Shown here: positions 17,344 to 25,389 of the stretch, piece after piece
Layout: the number at the start of each line of letters is the position of its first letter
Numbering within the stretch: position 1 is the first letter of the stretch
DNA from: Candidatus Hydrogenedentota bacterium
GTDB taxonomy: Bacteria > UBA8481 > J006
Assembly (NCBI GenBank): GCA_003697085.1
Contig: RFFU01000074.1
Coordinates: 1-64,000, forward strand
DNA: 64,000 nt
Direction of reading: 5' to 3'
Made by a program: the position numbers and the translations under genes
The notes under the pieces: model-generated
The model's database searches: none
Told to the model about the DNA's origin: nothing
Seen by the model: only the letters and a program-made list of their open reading frames with translations

Positions 17344-17904
17344 TCAAAGCCATTTGATTGAGCAGCCCAAAGGATGGGAGCGGGGTTGGCGAATCGTCCG
17401 GCCGGAAAGCAAATCCTCGATCGCGTCTTCCAGATACCGATGGTGGACCTTCTCCTCCTCCATCTCGTCGTCGAGGCGGCCTGTGTAGACAAGGCCCTGG
17501 TCCGGGGAGAAGAGGAAATACTCCGGTGTGCAGGCGGCACCGAAGGCCCGGGCTGCGGATTGGTCGAGATCGGCTGTGTAGGGATAAGGAAGATCAAGAG
17601 CAGAAGCCTTCTCCTGCATTTTCTCAAGCGAATCCTCCGCGTAGTTTTTGTTCGCCGCGTTGGGATTGACCGCGATCCAGTGAATACCGCGAGGCAAAGT
17701 CTTGCGGGCGAGAGAGACCGTGCGGAGATCGTAAGCCTTCGCATAGGGACAGTGGTTGCACGTGAAGACCACAACGAGTCCACGGGATCCCTTGGCGAGC
17801 GCGGAGGGAAGATACAGTTTTTCTCCCTCCAGCGTCGTAACGGAAACCTCCGGTACCGGTGAGCCGAAGGGAATGATATCGGGGTTCTTTTCGATCAATA
17901 CCAT
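17344..17904 (-). CDS. Thioredoxin-fold protein with CNHC motif
   Basis: 186 residues of the redoxin family whose active-site loop reads FTCNHCPYAKAY. Other family marks are FGSPVPEVSVTTLEGEKLYL, WIAVNPNAANKNYAEDSLEK, ACTPEYFLFSPDQGLVYTGR and the terminal GCSIKWL. The reaction is unknown; a thiol-disulfide or peroxide role is likely. ATG 17904 is the start; the longer open frame upstream only translates the repeat block. It is the likely first gene of the transcript running through the aminotransferase, SDR and siroheme genes. Confidence 0.85.
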   Translation of the reverse strand: MVLIEKNPDIIPFGSPVPEVSVTTLEGEKLYLPSALAKGSRGLVVVFTCNHCPYAKAYDLRTVSLARKTLPRGIHWIAVNPNAANKNYAEDSLEKMQEKASALDLPYPYTADLDQSAARAFGAACTPEYFLFSPDQGLVYTGRLDDEMEEEKVHHRYLEDAIEDLLSGRTIRQPRSHPLGCSIKWL

Positions 17905-17970
17905 AAGGAAAGTATCCCTCGAAGAAGGGGTGAGGTCAAGACGCGCGGTAGAGAATCGAAAAAAAGAGCG

Positions 17971-18208
17971 TGTTCCTGGGAGCGAAGGCGTCTTGCCCGC
18001 AGGAAACGGCGCGCGAATTCTCCAACCCGGGAGCGCGGGCATCTTGCCCGCAAGAAACGGAGCGCAGATTCTCCAACCTGGGAGCGCGGGTATCTTGCCA
18101 GCAAGACACGCGGCGCAGATTATCAACCCGCGGAGAGCAATTCTCTCCATTCACGGCCGAACGTGTCTGTGGTCGGATGGGACGCGGACATTCTGCTTGT
18201 AGGAACGC
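17971..18208. repeat. Tandem GAGCGCGGGCATCTTGCCCGC palindromes
   Basis: The gap 17905-18269 holds four palindrome units in a row: GGAGCGAAGGCGTCTTGCCC, GGGAGCGCGGGCATCTTGCC, GGGAGCGCGGGTATCTTGCC and GACGCGGACATTCTGC. The first three are separated by the linker AAGAAACGG-GCGCA-ATTCTCCAAC. They are the clearest tandem array of this family in the window. They make spurious extended reading frames on the minus strand. Confidence 0.85.
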
Positions 18209-18269
18209 GAGCAGATGAGATTTTCCCCCGACAAGAGAATTCACCTTTCTTTAGGGAAAAGGAAGGTGA

Positions 18270-19088
18270 TTATTGGTCAGAGTCCGATCCGGAAGAGGAC
18301 ACTTTTGCGGCGAGGCATCCAGTGAGAAGAAGCAGCGGCCACGCCAATGGTGAGGCGTAGAGACGTTCGGGAGGCCAGAGCAGAGGCGAAACATCCTGTC
18401 GGGCAATGAAAAAGAGCGGCGAGGATTTCATCAGAAAGATCCACGCGCTGTGAAGGCCGACGGAGCGTCCGAGGCGGCCGGTGGCGACGAGGGGAAGCGC
18501 CAAGGCGATTCCCGTGCAGAAGAGGCCGAAGGCTTCGGGAGGAATCTGTTGGCCGGGGCGGATACGAAGAAAGTGAATCGCGCTGAAGAAAAGGCTCCCG
18601 AGAAGAATGCCGGCGGTGCTTCCACCAGAACGAACGAGGATTCCCGTGAGATACCCTCGCATGAAGAACTCCTCGGAGAAGGCTATGATCAGGGCGGCGA
18701 GAAGATTTTCGAGAAGGCGGAAGGCGAGATCTCCGAGGGTGCGATTGAAACCGAAAAAGGCCGCGCCGAAAAGGATTCGAAGACCAAGGAAGAAAAGAAA
18801 AGGCACCAGACCGAGACGGAATCCGCGGAGGATATCTCCGGTGAGCGCGGAGGAGGGAGCGAGGCCGACCCGGTTCCAGCCCTCGGGAAAGGTGAAAGTG
18901 TAATGAAGGGCGGCCCCGAGAGCCGAGAGAGCCGCGAGGCGGGTAAAGATGCGTTCCGGAGTGAACGTAGGAAAAAGGGGATGAAGAAGCAACGCGAGAA
19001 AAACTGACCCGACCAGAGCGGCGGCGACGCCGGCGAGAAGATGGTGCAATTCGCGACGCCGCATCCTTGTATTGGCGTTTGAATTCAT
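18270..19088 (-). CDS. CPBP family intramembrane metalloprotease
   Basis: 272 residues with about seven membrane helices. The CPBP (Abi/CAAX-like) motifs are in order: SEEFFMRGYLTG (EExxxR type), LFFSAIHFLR and VGLHSAWIFL, supplying the glutamates and histidines of the zinc site within the membrane. Bacterial members range from bacteriocin self-immunity to membrane protein processing; the role here is unknown. The ATG at 19088 is supported by GGGAGGTGGG just upstream; an in-frame extension to 19145 lacks a ribosome-binding site. Confidence 0.87.
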   Translation of the reverse strand: MNSNANTRMRRRELHHLLAGVAAALVGSVFLALLLHPLFPTFTPERIFTRLAALSALGAALHYTFTFPEGWNRVGLAPSSALTGDILRGFRLGLVPFLFFLGLRILFGAAFFGFNRTLGDLAFRLLENLLAALIIAFSEEFFMRGYLTGILVRSGGSTAGILLGSLFFSAIHFLRIRPGQQIPPEAFGLFCTGIALALPLVATGRLGRSVGLHSAWIFLMKSSPLFFIARQDVSPLLWPPERLYASPLAWPLLLLTGCLAAKVSSSGSDSDQ

Positions 19089-19173
19089 CCCACCTCCCGG
19101 TTGTCGGAAAGGAAGGATTCTATCTTTTGCCCGCGTTCCAAACAAGAAAGAGGCATCCTCCCTCCTCCCCCCT

Positions 19174-19210
19174 CCCTCTCCCCCGTGGGGAGAGGGTTGG
19201 GGTGAGGGGA
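19174..19210. repeat. CCCTCTCCCC/GGGGAGAGGG palindrome
   Basis: CCCTCTCCCCCGTGGGGAGAGGG followed by TTGGGGTGAGGGG. A GC-rich hairpin with 10-bp stem in the gap after the EF-hand gene; it lacks a T-run. Similar palindromes are widespread in bacterial genomes. Confidence 0.75.
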
Positions 19211-19220
19211 ATCTCCTCCG

Positions 19221-20279
19221 TCAATGGTTCCTCTTCCATTTTTTCGCGGCTTTCTTCGCCGCCTTCGGGTGATGATACGCCGTCTTCGCCGCCTTCGGAT
19301 GGCTCGTTACAGCCTTCCGATGCTTGTAGGCCTCCTTGGCGGCCTTCGGATGACTTGCGATCGCCTTCCGATGTTTGTAAGCCTTCTTCGCCGCCTCCGG
19401 ATGATTCTTGACAAAGGTCCTATGAGCGTAAATCGCCTTCGCGACCGCGGGATGGGAATTCAGATACTTCTTGTTCTTCCATAACGCCTCCGCGACCTCG
19501 GGATGATCGTACAGGTACTTGCGGTTCTTATATACCTCCTTCGCCACCTCCGGGTGGGCATCGAGCCATTTGCGGTTCTCGTAGAGTTTCTTCGCGATCT
19601 CCGGGTGCTCGTTGAGAAAAACTCGGTTCTTGTAAACCTCCTTGGCGACTTCCGGGTGTTCGTTCAACCACGTCCGATTCTCGTAGAGCCGTTTGGCCAC
19701 CTCCGGATGTTCGTTCAACCATTCCCGGTTCTCGTAGAGTTTCTTTGCCACCTCCGGGTGCTCGTTCAGCCATTTCTTGTTCCGGGCGAGGGCCTTCGCC
19801 ACCTTCGGATGTCGATCCAGATAATACTTGTTCTCGAGGAGTTTCTTCGCCACGGTGGGGTGGTTCTTCAGCCACTTCAGATCGTCGAGATTCGCGTTGG
19901 GATACTTCGCCTTGAGATCGCGCCAGGCGCGTGCTTCAAGCGCTTCCCGGTGTCGGATCTCCCAGCGCCGCTGCGCCTTCGCTTCCTCAAATGAGATTCG
20001 TCCATCGCCGTCCTTGTCGGCGTGCTGGAAGCGCTCCCCGTCACGATAGGATTCAAATTCCAGCATCGCTGCGTCGATCTCATCCTTGTCCAGAAATCCA
20101 TCTCCGTTTAGGTCTGTCTCGTCAAACCGTTCCTTCGAGTAATACTCCTTGTAAACCTCGCCCTCGTCGTCCGCTCTCACTGGAAGCACGGAACCAAGGG
20201 TACAGCCGATCGCCGATGCCAGAATCACCGCCGCCAGCCTTCGCACCGCTTTGCTCTTTCCTCGCTTCTCCCTTGCCAT
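19221..20279 (-). CDS. Secreted EF-hand protein with twelve 17-residue HPEVAK repeats
   Basis: 352 residues. A signal peptide (about 1-36, ending VLPVRA) is followed by two canonical EF-hand loops, DLNGDGFLDKDE (56-67) and DKDGDGRISFEE (88-99), with all calcium-ligand positions kept. Residues 136-339 are twelve tandem 17-residue units of consensus WLNEHPEVAKKLYENRx. The units are most regular in the middle and drift to AIASHPKAAKEAYKHRK at the end, which finishes in a Lys/His-rich tail (AAKKAAKKWKRNH). HP is invariant in all twelve. No named function is recognised; the unit is probably helical. Export plus calcium binding suggests a cell-surface or matrix role. Ribosome-binding site GGAGGGAGAAGA supports the ATG. 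Confidence 0.85.
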   Translation of the reverse strand: MAREKRGKSKAVRRLAAVILASAIGCTLGSVLPVRADDEGEVYKEYYSKERFDETDLNGDGFLDKDEIDAAMLEFESYRDGERFQHADKDGDGRISFEEAKAQRRWEIRHREALEARAWRDLKAKYPNANLDDLKWLKNHPTVAKKLLENKYYLDRHPKVAKALARNKKWLNEHPEVAKKLYENREWLNEHPEVAKRLYENRTWLNEHPEVAKEVYKNRVFLNEHPEIAKKLYENRKWLDAHPEVAKEVYKNRKYLYDHPEVAEALWKNKKYLNSHPAVAKAIYAHRTFVKNHPEAAKKAYKHRKAIASHPKAAKEAYKHRKAVTSHPKAAKTAYHHPKAAKKAAKKWKRNH

Positions 20280-20469
20280 TCTTCTCCCTCCATCTTTCGA
20301 TATTCTTGAGGCTCTTTTCGTCCTCTGTTCCTTTAGAAGCTCTGAGGCGAAAACCGTTTACCTGAAATAACGGTAACTTTTCTTACATAGGGAGCATACA
20401 ACATGTTCCCAAAAGGATTTACCACGAAAAGAAGAGAGGGGAGAAAAGAGAAGAGTGATCGACCTTCGC

Positions 20470-21465
20470 TCAAGAAACACTTTCCGCGGCACGGACTCCT
20501 CCCTTCCGGGAAGCGATGAGAAAGGTGATCAGGTCCCCGAGGGCGCTGACAACGCGCAGAAGGACCGCCAGCGCCAAGGTGGTTCCCTGTCCCAGGGTTT
20601 TTTCATAAAGAAGAAGGAAGACCGTCTCGCGGATTCCCAATCCGGCCGGCGCTCCCGGAACCAGGAAACCGGCCAACCACGCCGCCGCGAACCCCCAAGA
20701 AAAGTCATACCATCTCAGGGGGACGTGGGAACCGGACAAAAGGGCCAACAACAGCGAAGAGATGATGCCGTAAAGCCCGAAAACGATCCAATAGAGAAGG
20801 AAAGCAGAAATCAATCGAAGGGGAGAGCAAAAAGCCCGTCGCGCTAGAAACCATCCGCGAACCCTCGGCAGGAGAGCGGCGAAAACGGCCGCGCCAACGC
20901 CCCCGGCCAGGAAGAGCGGAAGGCCGAATTCCTTGAAGGAAGAAAGAAAGGGAAGGAGTCTGCCCGCGCTGAAGTAACCGGAAAGGATTCCCGCAAGAAT
21001 CAGCGAACCTCCGCTGAGAACGATGATGAATGTCTGCATTCCGATCGCCAGAACGGAAACCTCCCCTGGAATCCGCTTCTTAATCGCGAGGGCCACCTGG
21101 CCGATATGCTGAAAGATGTTGCCGGGGATGTACTTGGCAATCTGACTGATTCCGACGATTTCGTAACATCGTCCAAAAGTGATTGGCGGGGCGCCGGCGG
21201 AATAGAAGAGTGTCGAGACGGTCACGGTCAACGCAACGCATGACGTGGCGAGAAGGACCGCGAGGGAGAAGAAGAGGAGATTGGTTGCGGTGAGGCGGAT
21301 GGAGGGAATTTGATGGAACAAAGTCGCGAAGCGTGTCAGGAAAAAGAGAAGGGAGAGTCCGAATAGGACTCGGCCGACAATGTCGATCGCTCTTCCCGCG
21401 TTCGTCCTCATTTTGTCGGTAGTTTGATCGGTGGAACGAGCGTTGTCAAAGGAAGGGGGAGTCAT
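20470..21465 (-). CDS. Flippase-like / lysylphosphatidylglycerol-synthase TM family protein
   Basis: 331-residue polytopic membrane protein. It has the COG0392/UPF0104 signature: GISQIAKYIPGNIFQHIGQV in the N-terminal half and WLAGFLVPGAPAGLGIRETV near the end. Relatives include MprF-type flippase domains and AglD-like proteins of glycan pathways. Given its neighbours, a role in moving a glycolipid across the membrane is plausible. The ATG at 21465 overlaps the methyltransferase stop (ATGA); the 15 codons further upstream would overlap that gene more deeply and are rejected. Confidence 0.82.
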   Translation of the reverse strand: MTPPSFDNARSTDQTTDKMRTNAGRAIDIVGRVLFGLSLLFFLTRFATLFHQIPSIRLTATNLLFFSLAVLLATSCVALTVTVSTLFYSAGAPPITFGRCYEIVGISQIAKYIPGNIFQHIGQVALAIKKRIPGEVSVLAIGMQTFIIVLSGGSLILAGILSGYFSAGRLLPFLSSFKEFGLPLFLAGGVGAAVFAALLPRVRGWFLARRAFCSPLRLISAFLLYWIVFGLYGIISSLLLALLSGSHVPLRWYDFSWGFAAAWLAGFLVPGAPAGLGIRETVFLLLYEKTLGQGTTLALAVLLRVVSALGDLITFLIASRKGGVRAAESVS

Positions 21466-22220
21466 GTCTTCTTCTTGATCAGGAGCCAGATGTAAGTGGG
21501 GAAGAGGCAATACAGCCGCCGCACTGCGAAAGCGGCCATCTTTTGCTTGAAGGAACCGGGGAGTAGCATATCCGTGGCGGCGAACGTTTCCGGCTCCTCA
21601 ACGATCCTCGGAGTGTAATCGACGACGTCGAAGGCCTTCACAAGTTTTCTCAACCCCCAACAGGTGTAAAGGCGTTCGTGGTATTCATTCCCGCGTCCGG
21701 TGAGCCGTACATAGGCGTTCGCGAGGGGCCGCGGTAATATCGAGAGAAAGGGAAGTCTATTGTCCGGCTCGATGAGAATCAGCCTGTTTCCCGCTCCGAA
21801 ATAACAGACTCCACCCGGTTTAAGGACCCGTTCTATTTCCTTCATCAAGTCCTCGGCGTTCTCGACATGTTCATAGACGTGGTTACAGACAATGACATCG
21901 AAACTCTCGTTCGGAAAATCGGTATGAATTGCATCGCCGATTTGAAAGGAAAGGTTCGGCCCTTCGAATGTCCGCCGGGCAAACTCCACGGCGGCCTCAT
22001 CGAGATCGATTCCCGTTGCCGAGCGGAAATGTCGAGCACAGGCGGAAGTCGCGAACCCGGCCGAGCATCCCATTTCCAGGAGATCAAGATTTCGAGTGTT
22101 CGGGAGAAAATCCAGGAGCACGGAGACAATCTTTTTCGCCTTCCAGAGCCGCTGCCGTTCGTCAAACTGCTCCTGATGAGAGTGGGAATATCCCGTGCGA
22201 TCATCGGAATCAGGGATCAT
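21462..22220 (-). CDS. Class I SAM-dependent methyltransferase
   Basis: 252 residues. SAM-binding motif I is LLEMGCSAGFATSACARHF, followed by TGIDLDEAAVEFARRTF, FDVIVCNHVYEHVENAEDL and LMKEIERVLKPGGVCYFGAG, the standard Methyltransf_11/25 pattern. The C-terminal part (YHERLYTCWGLRKLVKAF) resembles methyltransferases in polysaccharide clusters. Probable acceptor: a sugar or glycolipid. ATG 22220 overlaps the GT4 stop, and its own stop overlaps the flippase-like gene, so three genes are translationally linked. Confidence 0.87.
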   Translation of the reverse strand: MIPDSDDRTGYSHSHQEQFDERQRLWKAKKIVSVLLDFLPNTRNLDLLEMGCSAGFATSACARHFRSATGIDLDEAAVEFARRTFEGPNLSFQIGDAIHTDFPNESFDVIVCNHVYEHVENAEDLMKEIERVLKPGGVCYFGAGNRLILIEPDNRLPFLSILPRPLANAYVRLTGRGNEYHERLYTCWGLRKLVKAFDVVDYTPRIVEEPETFAATDMLLPGSFKQKMAAFAVRRLYCLFPTYIWLLIKKKT

Positions 22221-23491
22221 TCGGAGAAACCATCCGCTGTTTCCGCGGAAAGAAATGCGAGATATTTCCCGACGATCTTTTCCCAACTGTAATGGTTCCG
22301 GACGAAAAGGGTGGCGCGGCGTTGTTGTTCGATAGCGTGGTCGGTGTCGAACGAGAGTATCTCGTTGATTTTTCCGGCCAGTGCCTCGACATCGGCCGGC
22401 GGGAAGTAGTAGGCCCCTTCTCCCTCCTGGACGGCCCCGATGTTTCCTCCGACCTCACTGACCAACGCGATCGTTCCACAGGCCATTGCTTCAAGGGCGA
22501 TCGTGGCGGATCCTTCCGTGTCTCCTCGGCTGTCGATGCAGGAGGGGAGAACAAAAAGGTCGGCGCTTCGCATCCAATCGACGATTTCTTCCTCGGGAAT
22601 GGGACCGGGCATGATGACGTCGTTTTCGAGACATAATCTTCTCTTCAGAGCCTCCAGTTCATTTTGCAAAGGGCCGTCGCCACCGAGAAGGAGACACGCA
22701 TCGGGATGTTCTTTTTTTACCGCCGGCATCGCCTCCAAAAGGTATCGGTGCCCTTTCCTCTCAACCATTCTTCCCGTGAAGAAGAGAACTTTCCTGCCGA
22801 AGATTTTATATCTTTCGAGAAGGGTGAGGTTGGGAGGTCCTGGAGAATAATAAGCCGTATCGATGCCATCCGGGATGATCTTGGGGCGGATGCCCGGCGC
22901 CACTCGTTCGAGGGCGTCGGCCGTGTTTTTGCTGATGGCAACGAGAAGATCGGCGCCCCGAGCGCTCATGCGAACGAAAGGTTTGAGAAAAGTCCAGCGG
23001 CCGGAATCGAGCGGAAAAATCTCGGCTCCATACGCCGTGATGATCAGCGTGCGACCCGTCATTCGTTTGATGAGATAACCGATGAATCCGGGAGGAAACG
23101 CCCAGTGGGCATTGATATAACGGATTCTGTTTTCTTGAACGATTCGATAGGCGGTCCAGAAGAGTCTGAAAAAATAGAACGGAACCTGAAGGAGGCACCA
23201 CGGGTGACGAATGTTTTCGGGGATTCCGGCGCCCGAGGTGAGTGTCTCCCAGCCGGATACGAAATAATGAAATCGGTGGATGTTCACACCGTCGACTTTG
23301 GCGAAGAGTGCCGTACCGGGTTCGGCGTGAGTCACGACATGAACGGCAAATCCGGCGGAAACGAAACTCTTCGCCGCGTGATGGACGAACTTCCCCTTCG
23401 GAAGTCTCTTTGAATCGCGGACAAAGGAAGGATAGGAGGTTGTCAGAATACAGAGGGAGCGTTGGGAGTGCCCGGCGTGGAGAGTCGTCAC
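22217..23491 (-). CDS. Family 4 glycosyltransferase
   Basis: 424 residues with typical GT4 features: LCILTTSYPSFVRDSKRLPK at the N-terminus, INAHWAFPPGFIGYLIKR, LIITAYGAEIFPLDSGRWTF, KIIPDGIDTAYYSPGP, VLFFTGRMVERKGHRYLLEA, ACLLLGGDGPLQNELEAL and DTEGSATIALEAMACGTIAL. The HWAFPPG stretch is typical of GT4 enzymes that build exopolysaccharide or glycolipids. It heads the linked set GT4, methyltransferase, flippase-like. The GTG start overlaps the stop of a small upstream ORF (GTGA). Confidence 0.9.
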   Translation of the reverse strand: MTTLHAGHSQRSLCILTTSYPSFVRDSKRLPKGKFVHHAAKSFVSAGFAVHVVTHAEPGTALFAKVDGVNIHRFHYFVSGWETLTSGAGIPENIRHPWCLLQVPFYFFRLFWTAYRIVQENRIRYINAHWAFPPGFIGYLIKRMTGRTLIITAYGAEIFPLDSGRWTFLKPFVRMSARGADLLVAISKNTADALERVAPGIRPKIIPDGIDTAYYSPGPPNLTLLERYKIFGRKVLFFTGRMVERKGHRYLLEAMPAVKKEHPDACLLLGGDGPLQNELEALKRRLCLENDVIMPGPIPEEEIVDWMRSADLFVLPSCIDSRGDTEGSATIALEAMACGTIALVSEVGGNIGAVQEGEGAYYFPPADVEALAGKINEILSFDTDHAIEQQRRATLFVRNHYSWEKIVGKYLAFLSAETADGFSE

Positions 23492-23670
23492 GAGAATTCC
23501 ACGAAATGAATGGAAACCGAATCAATGGATCGACGGGATTTTCCCAACACGGATTTCCTTCTCATCCTCCCGGCGATGAGGGTAGCAAGCCGCCAGGGGG
23601 CGGGCAACCGATAAAGCGCCGGAAGGAATGCGGCGTAAAGTCGGTCCCTTGTGTCAATCCTGTTCTTCAT
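23488..23670 (-). CDS. Possible small protein coupled to the GT4 gene
   Basis: 60 residues from ATG 23670, starting MKNRIDTRDRLYAAFLPALY, basic in the middle and without a recognised family. In its favour are the exact GTGA overlap with the following GT4 and the moderately hydrophobic segment. Against it, the frame runs back into a repeat block and no clear ribosome-binding site is seen. It could be the remnant of a longer gene. Confidence 0.3.
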   Translation of the reverse strand: MKNRIDTRDRLYAAFLPALYRLPAPWRLATLIAGRMRRKSVLGKSRRSIDSVSIHFVEFS

Positions 23671-23740
23671 TCCATCGAGTCCCCGTCTCATCTTCGCGGA
23701 GCCCTTCGTGGAGGAGGCCGGCCGGGTTCTCTCCCCCGGT

Positions 23741-23942
23741 GTCATTCCGAGCGAGGCGGAGCGAAGCAACGCCGACGAGGAATCCCCCATGAGTGCCATC
23801 CAGCGCATAGCGCGGGGTTCTTACCTGCGGAAATTCGCTTCATAGAGCGGCCAACCCTGGGAACGCAGGCATCCTGCCTGCATGGAAGGGATGGAACGTA
23901 GACTTTTCAGTCCACGCGAGTGAAACGCGGACTCTCCCGTCC
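23741..23942. repeat. GTCATTCCGAGC module and GCAGGCATCCTGCCTGC palindromes
   Basis: 23741-23793 is a GTCATTCCGAGCGAGGCGGA ... GAGGAATCCCCC module. 23856-23942 contains GGGAACGCAGGCATCCTGCC, then GAACGTAGACTTTTCAGTCC and GCGGACTCTCCCGTCC units. Nothing else is seen in the gap between the small ORF and the GT2 gene apart from the promoter. Confidence 0.8.
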
Positions 23943-24013
23943 GGGGAACGACGCGGCAAAGTTCGGCACAAATGCCCCCTCTTTGCCTCGCAACCGCGGA
24001 ACCGCGGGGTTTG

Positions 24014-24042
24014 TTGCGAAAAGAACACCTCCCTCTTATACT
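24014..24042 (+). promoter_or_regulatory. Promoter placing transcription start on the ATG
   Basis: TTGCGA (24014-24019), 17-base spacer, TATACT (24037-24042). Seven bases downstream is 24049, the A of the GT2 start codon. No ribosome-binding site lies before the ATG, so a leaderless mRNA is expected. Confidence 0.6.
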
Positions 24043-24048
24043 TGATTT

Positions 24049-25035
24049 ATGTATCAAAAACAGCGGATCGCGCTGGTTATTCCGGCTCACAACGAAGAGA
24101 AACTCATCGGAGATACGTTGCGGGGGGTTCCGGAACTTGTGGACGATATCTACGTAATTGACGACGGTTCCACGGACGCGACCTCGGAATGCGCAAGGAA
24201 AGTCGGAGACCGCCGGGTCGTGGTCATTCGGAAGGAGAAGAACGAGGGAGTGGGAGCTGCGATCGTTACGGGCTACAAGGTTGCCTTTGAGAGAGGCGCC
24301 GATATCGCCGTCGTGGTTGGTGGCGATAACCAGATGGACCTGGCGGAGATCGAGAATTTTCTTCGACCGATCATCGAGGGAGCGGCGGATTACACGAAAG
24401 GCAATCGGTTTCTCGATCCCTCCGGGACTTTCGAAAGAATGCCGACCGTCCGGCTCTTCGGAAATGCCTTGATTTCGGCGATGTGTAAATTGGCTTCCGG
24501 TTATTTCAAAGTTTATGATGCGGTGGACGGTTACACGGCGCTGTCGAGATATGGATTCGAGCAAGTTCGATGGAAGAAGGTCTGGAAGGGATATGGATAT
24601 CCTTTGGACTTTCTCATTCGTCTCAATACTGCAGGACTTCGGGTAATGGATGTGCCGCGACGCGCAATTTACCTTTCCGGGGTCCGACAATCCCAGATTC
24701 ACGGTTTCTCGTATGCAATTCACGTGTTCCCGATGCTTCTGCGGGGTTTCTTTCGGCGACTGCTTTACAAATATATTCTTCGAGATTTCCATCCGCTCGT
24801 CTTCTTTTATTTGCTGGGGCTCTTCCTGGTTCCGGCGGGATTCGTTTTTGGCCTCTACCTCGTTTGGCAGCAGGCAAGCGGGATCGGCGTCTCCGGCCCC
24901 CGTGCCGTTTTGTGCGCCTTGGCGATCTTGATAGGAGTGCAATCCTTCTTCTTCGCCATCGCTTTCGAAATCCTGCATCAAGAATCCCCCGGAAACCGAC
25001 GCCAAGAAGGTCGTTCGAAGCGACAATCGTTATGA
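24049..25035 (+). CDS. Family 2 glycosyltransferase, dolichol-phosphate-mannose-synthase-like, membrane-anchored
   Basis: 328 residues. GT2 landmarks: IALVIPAHNEEKLIGDTLRG, IYVIDDGSTDATSECARKV, NEGVGAAIVTGYKVAFERGA, VVVGGDNQMDLAEIENFLRP and the AVDGYTALSR acceptor loop. Two C-terminal membrane helices (VFFYLLGLFLVPAGFVFGLY and AVLCALAILIGVQSFFFAIA) anchor it. It probably makes a polyprenyl-phosphate sugar. Its TGA overlaps an ATG (ATGA) that opens a frame reading straight into the following leader-peptide gene, so the three genes 24049-26076 look like one operon. Confidence 0.9.
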   Translation: MYQKQRIALVIPAHNEEKLIGDTLRGVPELVDDIYVIDDGSTDATSECARKVGDRRVVVIRKEKNEGVGAAIVTGYKVAFERGADIAVVVGGDNQMDLAEIENFLRPIIEGAADYTKGNRFLDPSGTFERMPTVRLFGNALISAMCKLASGYFKVYDAVDGYTALSRYGFEQVRWKKVWKGYGYPLDFLIRLNTAGLRVMDVPRRAIYLSGVRQSQIHGFSYAIHVFPMLLRGFFRRLLYKYILRDFHPLVFFYLLGLFLVPAGFVFGLYLVWQQASGIGVSGPRAVLCALAILIGVQSFFFAIAFEILHQESPGNRRQEGRSKRQSL

Positions 25036-25172
25036 GAAAACGTTTTGAGAAAATCTTTCGTAAAAAAAATCACCGACTTCACCCCTTGCGAATCTTTTTC
25101 GATCCGGCTTTATTTTTCGATAGAGAGAAGAAACGATTCTCCGCAATCGGGGAGAAAGGAGAGGTGAAAACG

Positions 25173-25319
25173 ATGGCGGAAAAGGAAGCTGAGAAGGTTG
25201 AGTCGGATTCCGGGAAGGAGCCGGAGAGGAAAGAGGAGGAGGCGCTTTCCGAGGAGGAGATGCGGAAGGTGACGGGGGGACGACTCTTTGGAAATTCGAT
25301 CGCCGGGCGGGTGCTATGA
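25173..25319 (+). CDS. Double-glycine leader peptide precursor, short form
   Basis: 48 residues: an acidic/lysine-rich stretch, then LSEEEMRKVTGG with Gly-Gly at 35-36, then a 12-residue tail RLFGNSIAGRVL. The LSxEEMxxVxGG pattern is that of bacteriocin-type leaders cut after GG by C39 peptidases. The start is ATG 25173, preceded by GGAGAGGTGAAAACG; the GAGGTGA part pairs perfectly with 16S rRNA. The same upstream sequence precedes the next gene, and the two leaders are alike over 36 residues, so they are tandem duplicates. The frame is open back to ATG 25032, giving an alternative 95-residue product. Likely exporter: the C39 ABC system at 34319-36523. Confidence 0.75.
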   Translation: MAEKEAEKVESDSGKEPERKEEEALSEEEMRKVTGGRLFGNSIAGRVL

Positions 25320-25389
25320 CTCGAGTGCTCTTCTTAAATGAGGGCGGAAATGATTCCCCGCAGTCGGGGAGAAAGGAGAGGTGAAAAGG

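Noticed and set aside
19263-19874. 51-base periodic repeat, possible CRISPR array
   Set aside because: The repeats are diverged codons of one continuous reading frame with a signal peptide and EF-hands; there are no unique spacers.
20320-20410. Riboswitch-like inverted repeats upstream of the EF-hand gene
   Set aside because: AAAACCGTT and AACGG/TTTT arms are present, but no known riboswitch core could be matched.
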